64,000 nt of DNA from Cercophora sp. LCS_1 (GCA_036250225.1 JAPZLL010000010.1:434001-498000), one strand, 5' to 3'. Positions 45,796-57,229 are shown, counted from the stretch's first letter. The notes: generated by a model not told the origin, from the letters alone. Numbers and translations are program-made.

Positions 45796-47744
45796 ATGAA
45801 CCCCGCGATGGCTTCAGAGAAAGTGGTTGTGATCAACTCAGAGCCCGTGTCTGATACGGAGTCCGGATTCCCACGGGAGGCTACAGAGGAAGAACTCGCT
45901 ACTTTGCCGCGGGTGGTCGACCATATTCCTCTTGCAGCGTGGGCTGCAGCGCTAGTTGGCGCAGCTGAACGGTTCAGCTACTATGCTATTGTCTCGATAT
46001 GGCGTGAGTAACCCATCGCAAGTGTGGTTGGGCGGTTTGCTGATTGGAAGACAGAAAACTACATGCAACATGAACGAGGCTTTCGCGCCGTTCCCGGGGC
46101 CTTGGGTCTCGGCCAATCTACGGCAACATCAATCTCGAACGGCTTTTTCGTCTTTTCGTTCTTGACGCCCATGTTGTTTGCTGTCATATCGGACGTATGG
46201 CTTGGACGGTACAACACCTTGGTCGTTGCATTTTGGTGAGCTTCCCCTCTGTTTCTGCATCGATCCGCAGACTGACTCCGAGCAGTCTCTTAATATGTGG
46301 CGCGGCTACAATGTTCGCAACGTCGTTGCCAGTTGCTCTGGATGCTGGTGCGGGAGTGCCTGGGCTGGCAGTGTCGATGATCTTCACAGCACTGGGAGTG
46401 GGGGGCATCAAGTCTACCATCTCACCGTTCATTGGTGATCAATATCGTGAGAATCAGAAGGAGCCACGGGTCATTAGACTAAAGAACGGGACACTTGCGA
46501 TTGCGGATGGATCACGCACCATTCAGTTTATCTACAATGCGTTTTACTGGTTCGTTGTTCAAACTGATCTATGCGGGTAATTGCTAACAGGACAGGTTCA
46601 CGAACATCGCCTCCCTCTCAGCGATACCGGCGACATTCCTGGAGCGCGAGTTCGACTTTTGGACCGCTTACCTCATGGCAGCGTCGTCTCTCGTTGTGTG
46701 TCTAGGCGTCCTGCTCAGTTTAAAGTCAAAGCTAGGTTTGTTCCCCACTCAATCCTCCCCGTCCCAGCCACTAATACCCCAAAAGTCAAGGTTGTCCCCC
46801 ATGAAAACGTCCTACCCAAGGCCATCAAAGTCCTAAGCGTTGCTGCGAGAAACGGCTTCAAACTCGACAACGCAAAAGGAGACTACCAACTGCAGCGACA
46901 CGGCCAAACAGTCCCCTGGGACGACGAGTTTGTCAACGAGCTGAAACAAGGCCTCGTCGCCTGCCGCGTCATGTGGGTTCTCCCCTCCTCCTTCCGATTC
47001 CCCTATTAATCCTCCAGCTTCTCGTTCGCCTTCTTCTACCTCTCCATAACCCAAATGTACAACAACCTCATCTCCCAAGCCGGAACCATGAACCTCCACG
47101 GCGTTCCCAACGACATGGTCCAAGCCATGGCCAGCGTCGCCTGCGTCGTCTTTGGCCCGCCCATCCAAGCCCTATACAACTTTCTCGCCAAACACCGTAT
47201 CCCATTCGGCCCCATCGCTCGCATTTCTACTGCATTCCTTCTCTGCGGCGGAGGTATGGCATACGCAGCCGGTCTCCAGAAGCTCGTCTACAGCACAGGT
47301 CCATGTTACGACGCACCGCTTGCGTGCCCGGCCTCTGACGGGGGGAGGATACCAAACGACGTGAATGTCTGGCTCCAGCTGCCAGTTTATGTCGCGTTGG
47401 CTATCGCCGAGATTTTTGGCCTCGTCACGGCGAGTCAATACTCGTATGAGAAGGCGCCCAAGGGGATGAGAGGTGTAGTGCAGGCCATGGTTCAGTTGAG
47501 TGCGTGTCTAGGTGCGCTCATGGGTATGGCTATTAGTCCGGCTGCAAGAGATCCTTGGCTTGTTGCGGTTTATGGTGCCCTGGCTGGGGTTCTGGGACTT
47601 TGTTCGTTGGTGTTTTGGTGGATTTTTAGAAAGTATGATCGGATAGATGAGAAGGCGGATCCTCTGAACCAGGGAAGTGCGGAGCGGCTTAGAGGTTGTG
47701 GTGAGAACAAGGAAAGGGAGGAAAATGGGACTAAGTCGCAGTGA
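45796..47744 (+). CDS. POT/PTR2-family proton-coupled oligopeptide transporter
   Basis: Exons 45796-46003, 46055-46235, 46286-46549, 46596-46735, 46786-46972, 47018-47744; 568 residues. It has the family start ERFSYYAIVSIWQNYMQ, GALGLGQSTATSISN, the cytoplasmic-loop signature with SDVWLGRY, and the second PTR2 signature around FYWFTNIASL. About twelve helices are expected. The middle loop carries the LPKAIKVL...GFKLDNA segment seen in fungal PTR2 proteins. It imports di- and tripeptides or related small molecules with protons at the plasma membrane. Introns are 45-53 nt, each with a fitting branch site; the shortest pair of exons is 140 and 181 nt. It stands at the right edge of the putative biosynthetic block and may import a precursor or move the product. 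Confidence 0.93.
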
Positions 47745-49892
47745 GAACGTGGTGGGTATAGCAAATGAGCTTTATTTTTCGTACACCCCATTTTTGGTTC
47801 TCAACACGCCGCTCCATGCATAACCCTAGCCCGCCAGTGCCTCCGCGTGGCTTCAGAACACAGCTGTCTGCGTGGTATTGAAATTTCCGATACGTTTTGT
47901 TTTTATTTTAACGCATATTTAAATTCTCAAATCCGTCAAATTGTAAATCCCACAACCTTTTTGAAATTAGTAGAGGCCAAAACGCAATAATAGTTAGCTT
48001 TGGTGGCGTTGCCCTAGGGCCAAAGCTATATATGGATGTGGTGTTTAGGAAACGAAATTGGGGTGTGCGAAAAATAGAGCTCTAGCAAATTACTCTTAAA
48101 GTCGAACGGTAAAATCTCGATGTCAACGAGTTTTTATTGGCTTGGATTTGTACCCCGATTTCCTTTTGAGGCTGTGTTTGGTTAGGGAGGCACAGATTAT
48201 TTGAGACTGCCGTAGAGCGATGAAACCCCTTATTTTGTTTTTAGTCTCGTTCTTTTCATTGGTTAGACTAGTCCTTTTGACCAATTTATGAACCTTTTAT
48301 AGGAGGTTTTGATAGTATTTAGTCTTGGTAGAAATTATTATTGTTCTGGATGTTGTTGGTGGATCCCTACTTTCTAGTGATGATAATGAACGTTTCCTGG
48401 GACTGTTCGAAAAGCTGGTTCAAATATTACATGTTGCGACTCGCGCCTCGACTGCCGTGTCGACGGCAACTACTCGGTCGGTAAAACTTCTAGTCACATT
48501 ACGTTGCCTTCTGGTGCTTTAGTGGGTATTTAGGTACCCTGAGTGGCTGGGGATTGAAATTGGAGGTCCTCAAAAGAATCTTGTGATGTGTGACTGTGGT
48601 CGTTACAGGTCCTCGAGGCTTGCTACTCGGGAAACCTAGTGAAGGAGACCTCTAGGCAGGGTATCCCCCTGATAGTGTTTACCGTTGTGATTATTATCTT
48701 TGTGAATTTTGAGGTCCACTTGACCTTTGAATGCGAGTGTCTAGCGTACCAGGTAGTTGATGTTGAGACCCCAGCTTCCAATATCCTCCATAGTCGCCTT
48801 TTTGGCCACTGACATTGCTGAGTCCCCCCGAGTGGGTGAAAGTTATTACTTGGCGCTTGGCCATGTGATGGAGCACATGTTTGAGCCAAAGTTTACTATC
48901 CTGCCCATGCCTTTATAATCATCAAGTGGATCCAATCCCGAACTTGCTAGTTCTACCACGGCGGCCCCGGTCGTCGCCCTTCTCCTGGTCGCATTCAACG
49001 CGACTAGGATATCGTGGATGGAGGAGACCATTAGCTCATCCATTCGTAAACGGAACGGTCTGACGGCGAGATCCCGAGGATCGTTTACTGTCGGGCCGGC
49101 CGCCACCGGTGTGAAAATCAGACCAACAACTGAACGGGAGGAGACCGGTCTTCGTCTGTACCAAGTGCTCTTCTACATTTTTGTCACCCTGCCGATGAGT
49201 AAGATCCGCTTCGCCTGCGTGGTGCTAGTGCCTCATACTCCTTTAGCTGTACCTATATTTCGCCTGAAAGTCCGCAGCTGTAACAGTCTTCATCTTTCTA
49301 AATTTCCTCAAGCCTATGACACACTAAAAATCATTCAATGCGGCAGGCGTTACGGGCTAAAGGAATTACTCGAGCACTAAATCTCTTGGTAGCGCCTCTA
49401 AGGACTTTTCATGTTGCACCGGGCAATGAGAATTGTCACCCGAGGAAGGTGATCTTGGGATGCGGCTCAACGTCGACAGTTGAATGCCGGCTAAATCACA
49501 AACGGAGGATTTGAGCCACGTGCCGGCTGAATACCGAATTCTCGGGCGGACGGTATCTATAAATTGCTTCATCATAGTCCCCGGGTGAACGTGCAGGCGA
49601 AACAAAGTGTTGAACGAGCCGTAAGTAAGGGAAGTTCTTTCTCATTTTCATCATCCTCAATCACCTACAGTTGAATACAAGTTACAATGAATTAAGCAAA
49701 CAGTCATATCCTCGGCGAGTGTCGTATCTTCTTCCCTGAGGGGTTGCATGAAAGTGGGTCGACACGGAAAAAAAGTCAATCCCTTTGTCAAGCAACTCTC
49801 GTTCTATGTAAGCGCATGTCCGGCATCCGGGCCAAATCAAGTTTCATCAACATCACCAAAACTATAAACTCCGTCCCTATAAATCCCTTACC
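47745..49892. other. 2.1 kb gene-poor, partly AT-rich block
   Basis: From about 47.87 to 48.5 kb the sequence is clearly richer in A/T than its surroundings, with runs such as TTTTATTTTAACG and many TA dinucleotides. From 48.5 to 49.4 kb there are short open frames (48325-48522, 49018-49380) with no family signal. It could be a decayed repeat altered by RIP-type C-to-T mutation, but I found no terminal repeats or transposase motif. Confidence 0.45.
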
Positions 49893-50742
49893 ATGACGCA
49901 ACCATCTTCCTTGTCACACAACCAACACCATCCCGGCTGTCATCAACGAAGACAAAGCCGAAAATTTCGAAGAGCTGTTCAAAGCCATTGAGGGCAATAC
50001 TTTCCAAATGAAACCTTTGACGAGACCAACGAATACCTCTCCTGGGTGTCTAAGAAAATCGACGCCGAGATCGAGGCCCGGCCTCAGCCCATGCCCCGCG
50101 AAGAGTTCATCCACAAGGTTGACACACGCAACTTGCTCTCTGAGTCTTTTCTATCAGGTGTGGCCAGTGTGGTGGGCATTCGTCTTCGGCCATGGGTGCT
50201 GGTTTGACATGATAATCCGTTTTTATACCGGCGTTGTCCAATGATGGATGATGGTCTTGAGTCTGAAACGAATACATTTGACTAGTGGACACAGGTTACG
50301 AGTCACCACCTTGCGTTTCAGAGTCGGTGGGGGAGGGAGAATTTTGCGTTTCTGGAGCTTGGTAAGTGCAGGATTTTCTGAAGGGTAGTATGTGGAGAGG
50401 GAGCCACATGAGTATCCATGGAAAGATACGAGGTTTAATTTGGTAGCGAGGAGTGGGGAGGACGGAAAGATGGATGGTGCTTATGTTGTGTTTAATGAGT
50501 GCACGTTTGACGGAGAGGCTGGTGAGGAGTTCAGGACTCATCCTGACGATGAGGACTGGGGGCGATTACTGCCTCCCCCCGATCTGTCAGCGCAGCAGAC
50601 TGTTGTTCTTTTGTGCAGGTTGGCCATTAGGCTGGGAGATTTCGGGAAGGACTACCGCCCTTGGTGGAATAGGGATGTTACTTTCGAGAAGAGGATTCCT
50701 ATCGTGTATATCGCTGTCGATCGCTTGGTTCCTGGCGAGTAG
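49893..50742 (+). pseudogene. Frameshifted three-exon gene, unrecognised
   Basis: Coding-like segments: ATG at 49893; a segment in the +1 frame (about 49921-50005) containing AVINEDKAENFEELFKAIEG; then, back in the ATG frame, ETFDETNEYLSWVSKKID to 50157. A phase-1 intron (50158-50294, with TTTGACTAG branch-like sequence and ACACAG acceptor) joins exactly to 50295-50361 (GYESPPCVSESV...). A phase-2 intron (GTAAGT donor, 50362-50432) joins to 50433-50742, ending in VDRLVPGE. The splice phases agree, which argues for a real gene. Two compensating shifts within the first exon break it, or the sequence carries two small errors. The protein would be about 200 residues, acidic, with an aromatic-rich end (DYRPWWNRDVTF). 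No family is recognised. Confidence 0.45.
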
Positions 50743-51577
50743 GATGGACGGGACTTGCTAACGAGAAAGGCAAGAGGCATACGACAACGTCAGTGCTTGC
50801 CGGGCTTCTTCCATGGTTATCGGGTAGCGGATGACGTTTGCCCATGAGAAACGATGATTCGCTGTAATAGGCCTAGTGACCCTTTCTATCAAAATGGTCT
50901 AAAAAGTCACTGCCCGTGAGCCCGGCACCGAACCAAGCAAAGTCATTTACCCGTCCCGGCCCCGCACCCTTCTAACCTGTCGGAACAAACCTCTGGTAGT
51001 GGCCAAGATGTGGGGATGCAGTGATGCACAGGGCAGCGGGGAAAATGGAAGATGCAGATGGATGGGGGCCGCTCTTGATACAACTTTATTTAGTGCACCG
51101 AGCAGTGGCACTTTAAGAAGAGAATTACCAGGAACGGCATGACATTTCGACTCATCCTCTCCGGATTGACGCCATTTGACCAAGGCACGGATGCTCGACG
51201 ACGGAGAGACCCGAAATGTGAGTTTTTGTGGTCCGCTGACTGGACAAAATGGTCCGCCGCAGACCCAAAAGGGGTGTTGAAGCAATTTATCCACGGCTAA
51301 CAGACCTGTTCCCTCTTTAATTCGACCCCCAGCATTATGCGCACCAGTGGATGCCACGCGGATTGATAGATTGAAGCCGCCAAGCCCAATTATATCCGGA
51401 GCTCTTCATCTAATTTAGTGGCCTGTAGTCGGTCGACCGGGTCGCATCTCATCGAATTCCCCATGAACCGGCAAAAGTCGAAAGGGGATGAAAAATAAAA
51501 GATGACGATTGTCCCATCTCCCAAACAAGAATGCGCTCGCTTCAACCACCGTCTTCACCTGCATCGGGGTTTTCACG
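50743..51577. other. Intergenic region upstream of the GH11 xylanase
   Basis: No gene seen. It contains GGCTAA at 51295-51300, listed below, and an A-rich TATA-like stretch (AAAAATAAAAG) about 80 bases before the xylanase start codon. Confidence 0.5.
51295..51300 (+). promoter_or_regulatory. Possible XlnR/Xyr1-type element GGCTAA
   Basis: GGCTAA, the core recognised by XlnR/Xyr1 regulators of xylanase genes, lies 278 bases before the GH11 start codon. A six-base match alone is expected by chance now and then; position before a xylanase gene is what makes it plausible. Confidence 0.3.
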
Positions 51578-52635
51578 ATGTTGTTCTCGTCTTTCCTCTT
51601 CGCCGCTTCGGCGGTGACGGCCCTTCCTCCCCTCAACTGGGGTGAGAAACTCCACGGTGAGCCTTCGAACCTCGAGGCTCGACAGTCGGGCCGTGGTCTC
51701 GGTGCGGGCAGTGACCGCGACGGCTACGGCTTCCACAGCGGCTACTTCTATTCGTTCTGGACCCAGGGTGGCGGCACCGTGACCTACAACAACCTTCTGA
51801 ACGGAACCTACAAGGTATCGTGGCAGAATGTCCAGAACTGGGTCGGCGGCAAGGGATGGAACCCCGGCGGCCCCAAGATCGTCGAGTACAACGGTACCTG
51901 GAGCGGCAAGAACGCGAACTCGTATCTCGCCTTGTACGGGTGGACGAGGAACCCGTTGATTGAGTGTAAGCCAACCCACGGGAACGAGAGAGAATGATGT
52001 GCTAATTTTCTATCATTGCAGACTATGTAGTGGTCAGTTCCTACGCCGTCCTGCCGTCAAGGTGGTGATGTCTTACAGCTAACCCTAACCTTAGGAATCT
52101 TTCGGCACGTATAATCCCTCGAGCAACGCCCAGCGCAAGGGCAGCATCACGAGCGATGGCAGCACCTACACTCTCTACCAGAGCACCCGGACCAATCAGG
52201 TACTCTCTGCGGGACGTTTTGGGTAATAAAATGAGTGACTGACATCTCCCACACAGCCCTCGATTGAAGGAACCAAGACCTTCCAACAGTTCTGGTCGGT
52301 GAGGCAAAATCAGGTTGGTCAACCTTCCCTTCTACCGTGGTCATGCAACGGCCTTGAACATACTGACGTCATCCCCAGAGAGTTGGAGGCACAATCACGG
52401 TTGCCAACCACTTGTAAGCGTGCCTCTGCCGTCAAAAATCCCTCCCTTGAGCTGACAACTTCGCCACAGGAAAGCTTATGAGCAATATGTTGGAAAATTG
52501 GGCACATTCGACTACATGATACTAGGAACTGAAGGTTACGGGTCTAGTGGGAGCTCCCACATCACAGTTGTAGAGCAGGGCGCCACGGAGCCGCCTTATC
52601 CAAACGAACCCAATTCAAGAAAGGACAATAACTAA
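51578..52635 (+). CDS. Secreted endo-1,4-beta-xylanase, GH11
   Basis: Exons 51578-51965, 52022-52032, 52095-52199, 52257-52313, 52379-52413, 52470-52635; 253 residues. A signal peptide (MLFSSFLFAASAVTA) is followed by a propeptide ending LEAR. The beta-jelly-roll core shows GYFYSFWTQGG, the nucleophile Glu129 in NPLIEYYVV, and the acid/base Glu220 in LGTEGYGSSG. The thumb PSIEG is intact (TNQPSIEGTKTF). There is no carbohydrate-binding module; a short tail (ATEPPYPNEPN) ends the protein. It cleaves internal xylan bonds. Five introns are many for GH11, which usually has one or two, and exon 2 is only 11 nt: it encodes YVV plus part of a codon directly after the nucleophile. Without it the conserved EYYVVESFG cannot be read, so the microexon is well supported. 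Confidence 0.93.
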
Positions 52636-54020
52636 GTCTGATGTCTGGAAATCATAGCTGCGGGGTTCTATCTCAGCCCCACATGTAGCTGCGGGGTTCA
52701 GGAGCCCGATTCTAGGAAGAATAACAACTAGGGGTGTTGTGGTGATGTTTGGGGATCATCGGCTTGGTGTTTTGGTTCGGACCCACATGTAAATAATGGA
52801 CGGCTGCAGCCAGCTGCACGACCCAAAGTCTAAAAAAAAGCTTGGACCATGCTCGGCCGCCAGGAGATGCCCCACACATGCCCCACCAAGGAGCTCCGGA
52901 ACGGGAGCCCGGATCCGGCAGGAAAGATAGCTGCGAGGATGTTACGGGGCTTGGCGCCGAAGTTTCGGGACTGGACCAACTGGCTTCAAAAATTTTTAAG
53001 GGTGCTTCAAAACGGAGTGTCATAGAGATTCATCGCTTGGGGGGTAAGGGATGTGGACGGCTGACCCAGGCGTGAGCGGGGAGACACTCACTTGACCTAA
53101 TCGGCCTGTCATGTCCAACTTGAGTGATTTATTCTTGCTTTGACCAAGGCCCTGTGTTCATGACCCAAATGCAGATCCTCCATCCGACTGACAAGACGAG
53201 ACACAGCGTAAAGTGCCATATTCTGCTGAACAGGACGGTCGCTCGCCATTTGTGTGAGCTTGCCACCCGGGTAGGATAGACCCCAAGCAAGGGAGGGAAC
53301 TAGAGCGACGAGAGGGGGTGACTGATTTCCCCGAGTCAGCATTATTCACAAAGATACATCGCAAGCAAAAAGACCTGTGTCAACATGTATGCTGGCTGCC
53401 CTTGACTGTATTTGCATGGATCGCCGAAATCGTAGCCGACGAGGAACATCTTTCTGTCGACAACAGTAGAACAATCGGGTTTCTCAAAAAAAAATCGAAT
53501 CGTTCCTCATTGATGATAATAATTGCCGCTTTCGAACGTCGCGGTGGCTCCGTCATCCACGTTGAACGTGGGGTCGGGTCTCGAATGTGGTTGCCAACGT
53601 AAAATTCTGCCGAGAAGTGGTGTAGGATTAGAATCGTGGCCGTCGTAAAAATCAGGATGTAGGCGGTGAGGCGCTTGTATTTTGACGCCTGTTAAACATT
53701 CTGCTGTTGGCGTTGACCTTGCGAATATCGTGGTTGGAAAGGTCTGGCGCTGTGGTAAAATCGTCGTTCTTTTTGCTGCTGCGCGCAGAAAGGTCTGCTT
53801 AGATGACTCGTTATCGCGAAGGCTACCGTTTACTTGCGTTTTAGATAGTGCACTAACTACTGCGACTGCCTCGTTTGCGGAGGAGAAAGCCTGGCAGCCT
53901 GCAGGGGTGGCCAGTGCACATACCCTGGCCCTGCAACAGATCGTGCTCCTCCTCTCCTCCCCTCTCCTTCTCTTTCTCTCCCAATCATCATCTCGTACAC
54001 CTCCTCAACTCGCCGTTGAT
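52636..54020. other. Intergenic region, no gene seen
   Basis: 3' flank of the xylanase gene and promoter of the next gene. The 80 bases before 54021 are strongly pyrimidine-rich (CTCCTCCTCTCC type), a typical fungal leader. Open frames here have no family signal. Confidence 0.5.
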
Positions 54021-55813
54021 ATGTCGATTGATTTCGAAGACACTGGACTTTACGTCGGCTGGACATGTGACTGTCCAAAGCGGCAATCCAAACACGATCA
54101 AGGTTGCAGAAGAAACCGGGCAGGGAGTTTAGGACCTCGGAAACCGACGCATTACGATGTTGCAAAGCTTACTGAGAAGGGGTGGCATGTCATTGTGTTG
54201 GCAGAGGATCCCGGAGCCAAACTGGACCGGGGGGGGACTTCCATGGTCAGCCCCATGCTGGAACAGACATTGGTCTTGTTGCTCGGAAGTTATGCTCCCT
54301 AGCTCCGCGATGTGGGTCGCGAGGCACGCGACTTTGAGTGCAGAGCCCACCTCTTGCTGACGATTGAAGCACGGGTGCGTGAGGAGACAGGGTTTCATCG
54401 AGAGTGGGAGATTCGCCACGGCTGCAACGTGTCGAGCCCACTATTCGAGACCTTCTCGTCATCTCGTCTCGGTCACTTTTCCCACTATGACAAACCTGCC
54501 ACTGTTGACGAAACCGAGAGGCTGGGTCGTTTGGTTGCAATTCACACAATGGGCCATGAGACCGGAACTCCCCCTATCGGGAAGACGGTTTTCAGATGCG
54601 CCCTTCGATTTACGACCTACACCCGTAACTCGCGCGGGGGGTTGTCATCTCAACGGAGGGCTAGGCTCTACGGACTTCGAGCCAGGAACCCCGGCGAAAC
54701 GATGGGAAAACTAGAGGATATACGTATCACACTTCCAGAGGGTCTACGGGGTATAATCAGGGAAAGTATCAACTCCGTGGACTTGGTGCCTCTCCCACAG
54801 TCAGCACACGGAACCCAGCGGGACGTATTTCGAGCCATTGTTGTTTTCGAGTTGATGGACAATGGGGTGGAGCACCCACGACCTTATTTCTCATTTCCCT
54901 TCACAGGGCCGTACAAGAACTTTGACTCCCCTAATACCTTGGGCATGAGGATCGAGTGGAGGGACGGATCAGGGCAGTGGCACACGGCCCCACTTTCCGT
55001 CACGGAATCGAAATTCAGGCAGTCGTGGTGTCTGACTGGGAAATCGTCAACCACAATCTCGTCCTTGGAAGGGCTTTATACCACGAGGTGACGGGAATAA
55101 TCCACATGATAAAGAATGAGCGGTACACGGTAACCCCTCCCGGTGCGTTCAAGCAGGTGTATATCAAGGGTGGGTTCACGCATACCCAAATTCTCATCAA
55201 CGATCACCTCCAGCAGACTGTAAAGTGGGAGTCTCAAGCCCTGTGCAAGGACGTGGCGCCGCCCGAGGAAGCTGACCTAGCTTACAACGACAGCCGCATC
55301 CTCACGTATCTCAAGTCGGTTAGCCCGCATACAGTGCCTGCGGAAGACCCCCCAGCTTCGGCGTCTAGCTTCGCGATCGATCCCATCAGCGCTAGACAAG
55401 CAGCTGCTAAACATCGTCCCTGCGACACCTGTTTTCTCCGTCATCGGCTCGGCAGAATGTTGAGTGTTCCAAAAACCGGCGGGGAGCATCAGAGATGCGA
55501 TCGCACAGCAGATCCTACATCATGTAACTATTGCAAGAAACTCCATAGAAGCTGTACCTTCACACCATTCACGACTCTGACTGAGGCTTGGTTGGGACCA
55601 GGTCAAGGAATGACCAAAGCTGCCGGTGGGAAAGGCGTCTTGCTTTTCCCAATGCCTGGGCATGGTCCATTCGCAGTTGTGGTTCCTCAACTGAGTTCTT
55701 CGCGCGAGGAACTCAACAAGGCGACGCCAATCCCTGAGCCTTTCGGGTGGAGAGAGCTCTATCAGGTGGACGATGAGGAAGAAGATGACGAGGATCAGGA
55801 TCCCGAGGAATAG
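54021..55813 (+). CDS. Unrecognised protein with a split Zn2Cys6-like motif and acidic tail
   Basis: My model: exons 54021-54245, 54303-55027, 55072-55813; 563 residues. The first intron (57 nt, GTCAGC...CCCTAG) removes an in-frame TAG. The second is only 44 nt (GTGTCT...GGAAG) and links two frames; a frameshift near 55015 is the alternative. The N-terminus has WTCDCPKR. The middle (VFRAIVVFELMDNGVEHPRPYF) and the part after the second intron (GIIHMIKNERYTVTPPGAF) look well folded but match nothing I know. Near residues 434-475 lies C-x2-C-x21-C-x8-C-x2-C-x6-C, which has the order of a Zn2Cys6 cluster with a long first loop (CDTC...RCDR...SCNYCKKLHRSCTF). It ends in a run of Asp/Glu. Possibly a regulator; not shown. 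Confidence 0.6.
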
Positions 55814-56256
55814 GATGACGAGGAAGGGGAGGAGGAGTTTTGAGGAGTGCGGACCGAGTTGAGCGCAAGGCTGCGTGACTGCTATGGGCACGCAAGTCAT
55901 GGAGTTGAACCAGAGTGCCACAGGCTTTGTATTGTATTCCATAGCATAGGCGGAAGCGGATCCAACCGCAATGAAAGCCACTGAAAGTATCCCGATATTC
56001 GAAACTCCATGTCTCTAGGTCCATCCACTTCAACATCTAGTGCTCATGGCGCCACGGCGGCAGGTCAGTGAGGGCATCACCACCCCACGCAGGTTGACAT
56101 GGACCTTGGTCGTGCTTTCCGATGTGTGAGAATTTGCTGCGCTGCCCCTAGACGGCAGGCGCGACCAGTCCTGGGTCAGGCGGCCAGGAAAGTTTTGACC
56201 GGCGAAAGCCCTGGTGCTGATTTCTTTCCCTTTCGTGATCATCGTGGACATTCAAG
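55814..56256. other. Intergenic region, no gene seen
   Basis: Begins with continued acidic-codon-like GAG/GAC sequence just beyond the stop of the upstream gene, then ordinary sequence leading to the next start. A hydrophobic minus-strand frame here is judged an antisense by-product. Confidence 0.45.
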
Positions 56257-57229
56257 ATGTCTGATTTGTGGGCTTCCTACCCTTCGTCGATTGACGACGC
56301 CGCTGCCGCCGCATGGGCCGATGTCTGGCCAACAGTCCCTGCGCCTGCCCCCCCTGCCCCCCCTGCCCCCCCTGCCCCCCCTCCTCCGCCGCCGCCGGTT
56401 CTGGTCGTAAAGACCAGTGTTGAGCAAGCGTTCCGTAGGCATAAGGGCTCCTCGTTGCGAACAACACTTGCAGATTGTTACACATCATACCTGATAGAAT
56501 TGTCACTGACGCGTGATTTCCTTCCTTCGTTTAGTGGCGAATCGAGATGTGATTGTGGCCACGAGACGCCGACGGGCCACTGCCGCGACGCTCAAAGGGG
56601 CCAGGGACCCTTATATTCCCATTTACCGAATACATTTGTCGACTGGGATGCCCACCATGAGGTGGCGTTTGTTTGCCGAGACCCAACTTGCGACTGGTTT
56701 GGCAAGGAGAACAGCAACGTTGCCCGCGTGAAAGGATTGCGACAGCATCTGCAGGCGAAACACCATCATGTAGGTTGGCATCTCGGTCTTTCGTACCATT
56801 AGGTTCTGGGGATGTTTGGTGTGCATTTTGCCTCTCTCCACCCTTTTCCACTTCCCCGTCATTTCGCCAGTTGGCCGGCACGGTCAATTATAGTTGCACA
56901 AAGCGTTTCCGTCTGGCTAAACTGCGTTCACTTTGATCGCATTCCGTTTTCACTTTCGCCATGATCGATTTGAGTCTCACCATTGGTTTCAGGCACGCGA
57001 TGCGAAGAGAGGCCGCGGGAACGCTGGCCCCGGCGCTGCAAATGGCGGTGCCAACAACGACACCGATTCCGGCGACGACGAGTGCCCGTTCGTTTGGGAG
57101 ATCGAGTTTGTGGCCCCCGGGCCGTCTTTAAAGCGGTCCGCCAGCGAGGCCGACCTTCCGTCCCGCACGGAGCTGGAAGAAATTCCAGACTCCCAAGCCG
57201 ACTCAGACGACGAGTTGCTGTGCTGCTGA
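56257..57229 (+). CDS. Proline-rich protein with a zinc-finger-like segment, unrecognised
   Basis: Exons 56257-56769 and 56993-57229; 249 residues. The N-terminus has an Ala/Pro tract made of repeated APP and a P7 run, encoded by a 9-bp DNA repeat. The middle has CDCGHETPTGHC and then CRDPTCDW...LRQHLQAKH, a C-x4-C...H-x4-H arrangement resembling the BED/C2H2-like fingers of fungal DNA-binding or transposon-derived proteins. Exon 2 encodes a basic patch, an acidic NNDTDSGDDE stretch and an acidic end (DSQADSDDELLCC). The phase-0 junction of HHH to ARDAKRG is reasonable, but the 223-nt intron is long for this window. A pyrimidine tract with CTGAC near 56500-56535 hints at another splice that I could not make fit the frame. 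Nuclear role likely but unproven. Confidence 0.55.
56345..56382 (+). repeat. 9-bp coding repeat (Ala-Pro-Pro)
   Basis: Four near-identical CTGCCCCCC units in tandem, encoding Ala-Pro-Pro repeats. Likely length-variable between strains. Confidence 0.9.

Noticed and set aside
48325..49380. Open frames at 48325-48522 and 49018-49380, considered as retroelement remnants
   Set aside because: No reverse transcriptase, integrase or gag motif and no flanking repeats could be seen.
55520..55981. Minus-strand frame with a strongly hydrophobic, membrane-like segment
   Set aside because: The hydrophobic run is the complement of the Asp/Glu-rich tail of the plus-strand gene; no start codon or splice context supports it.
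56434..56535. Possible extra intron in the proline-rich gene (GTAGGC ... CTGAC ... TTTAG)
   Set aside because: The acceptor side looks good, but every donor tried puts the downstream zinc-finger-like segment out of frame, so the open frame was kept.
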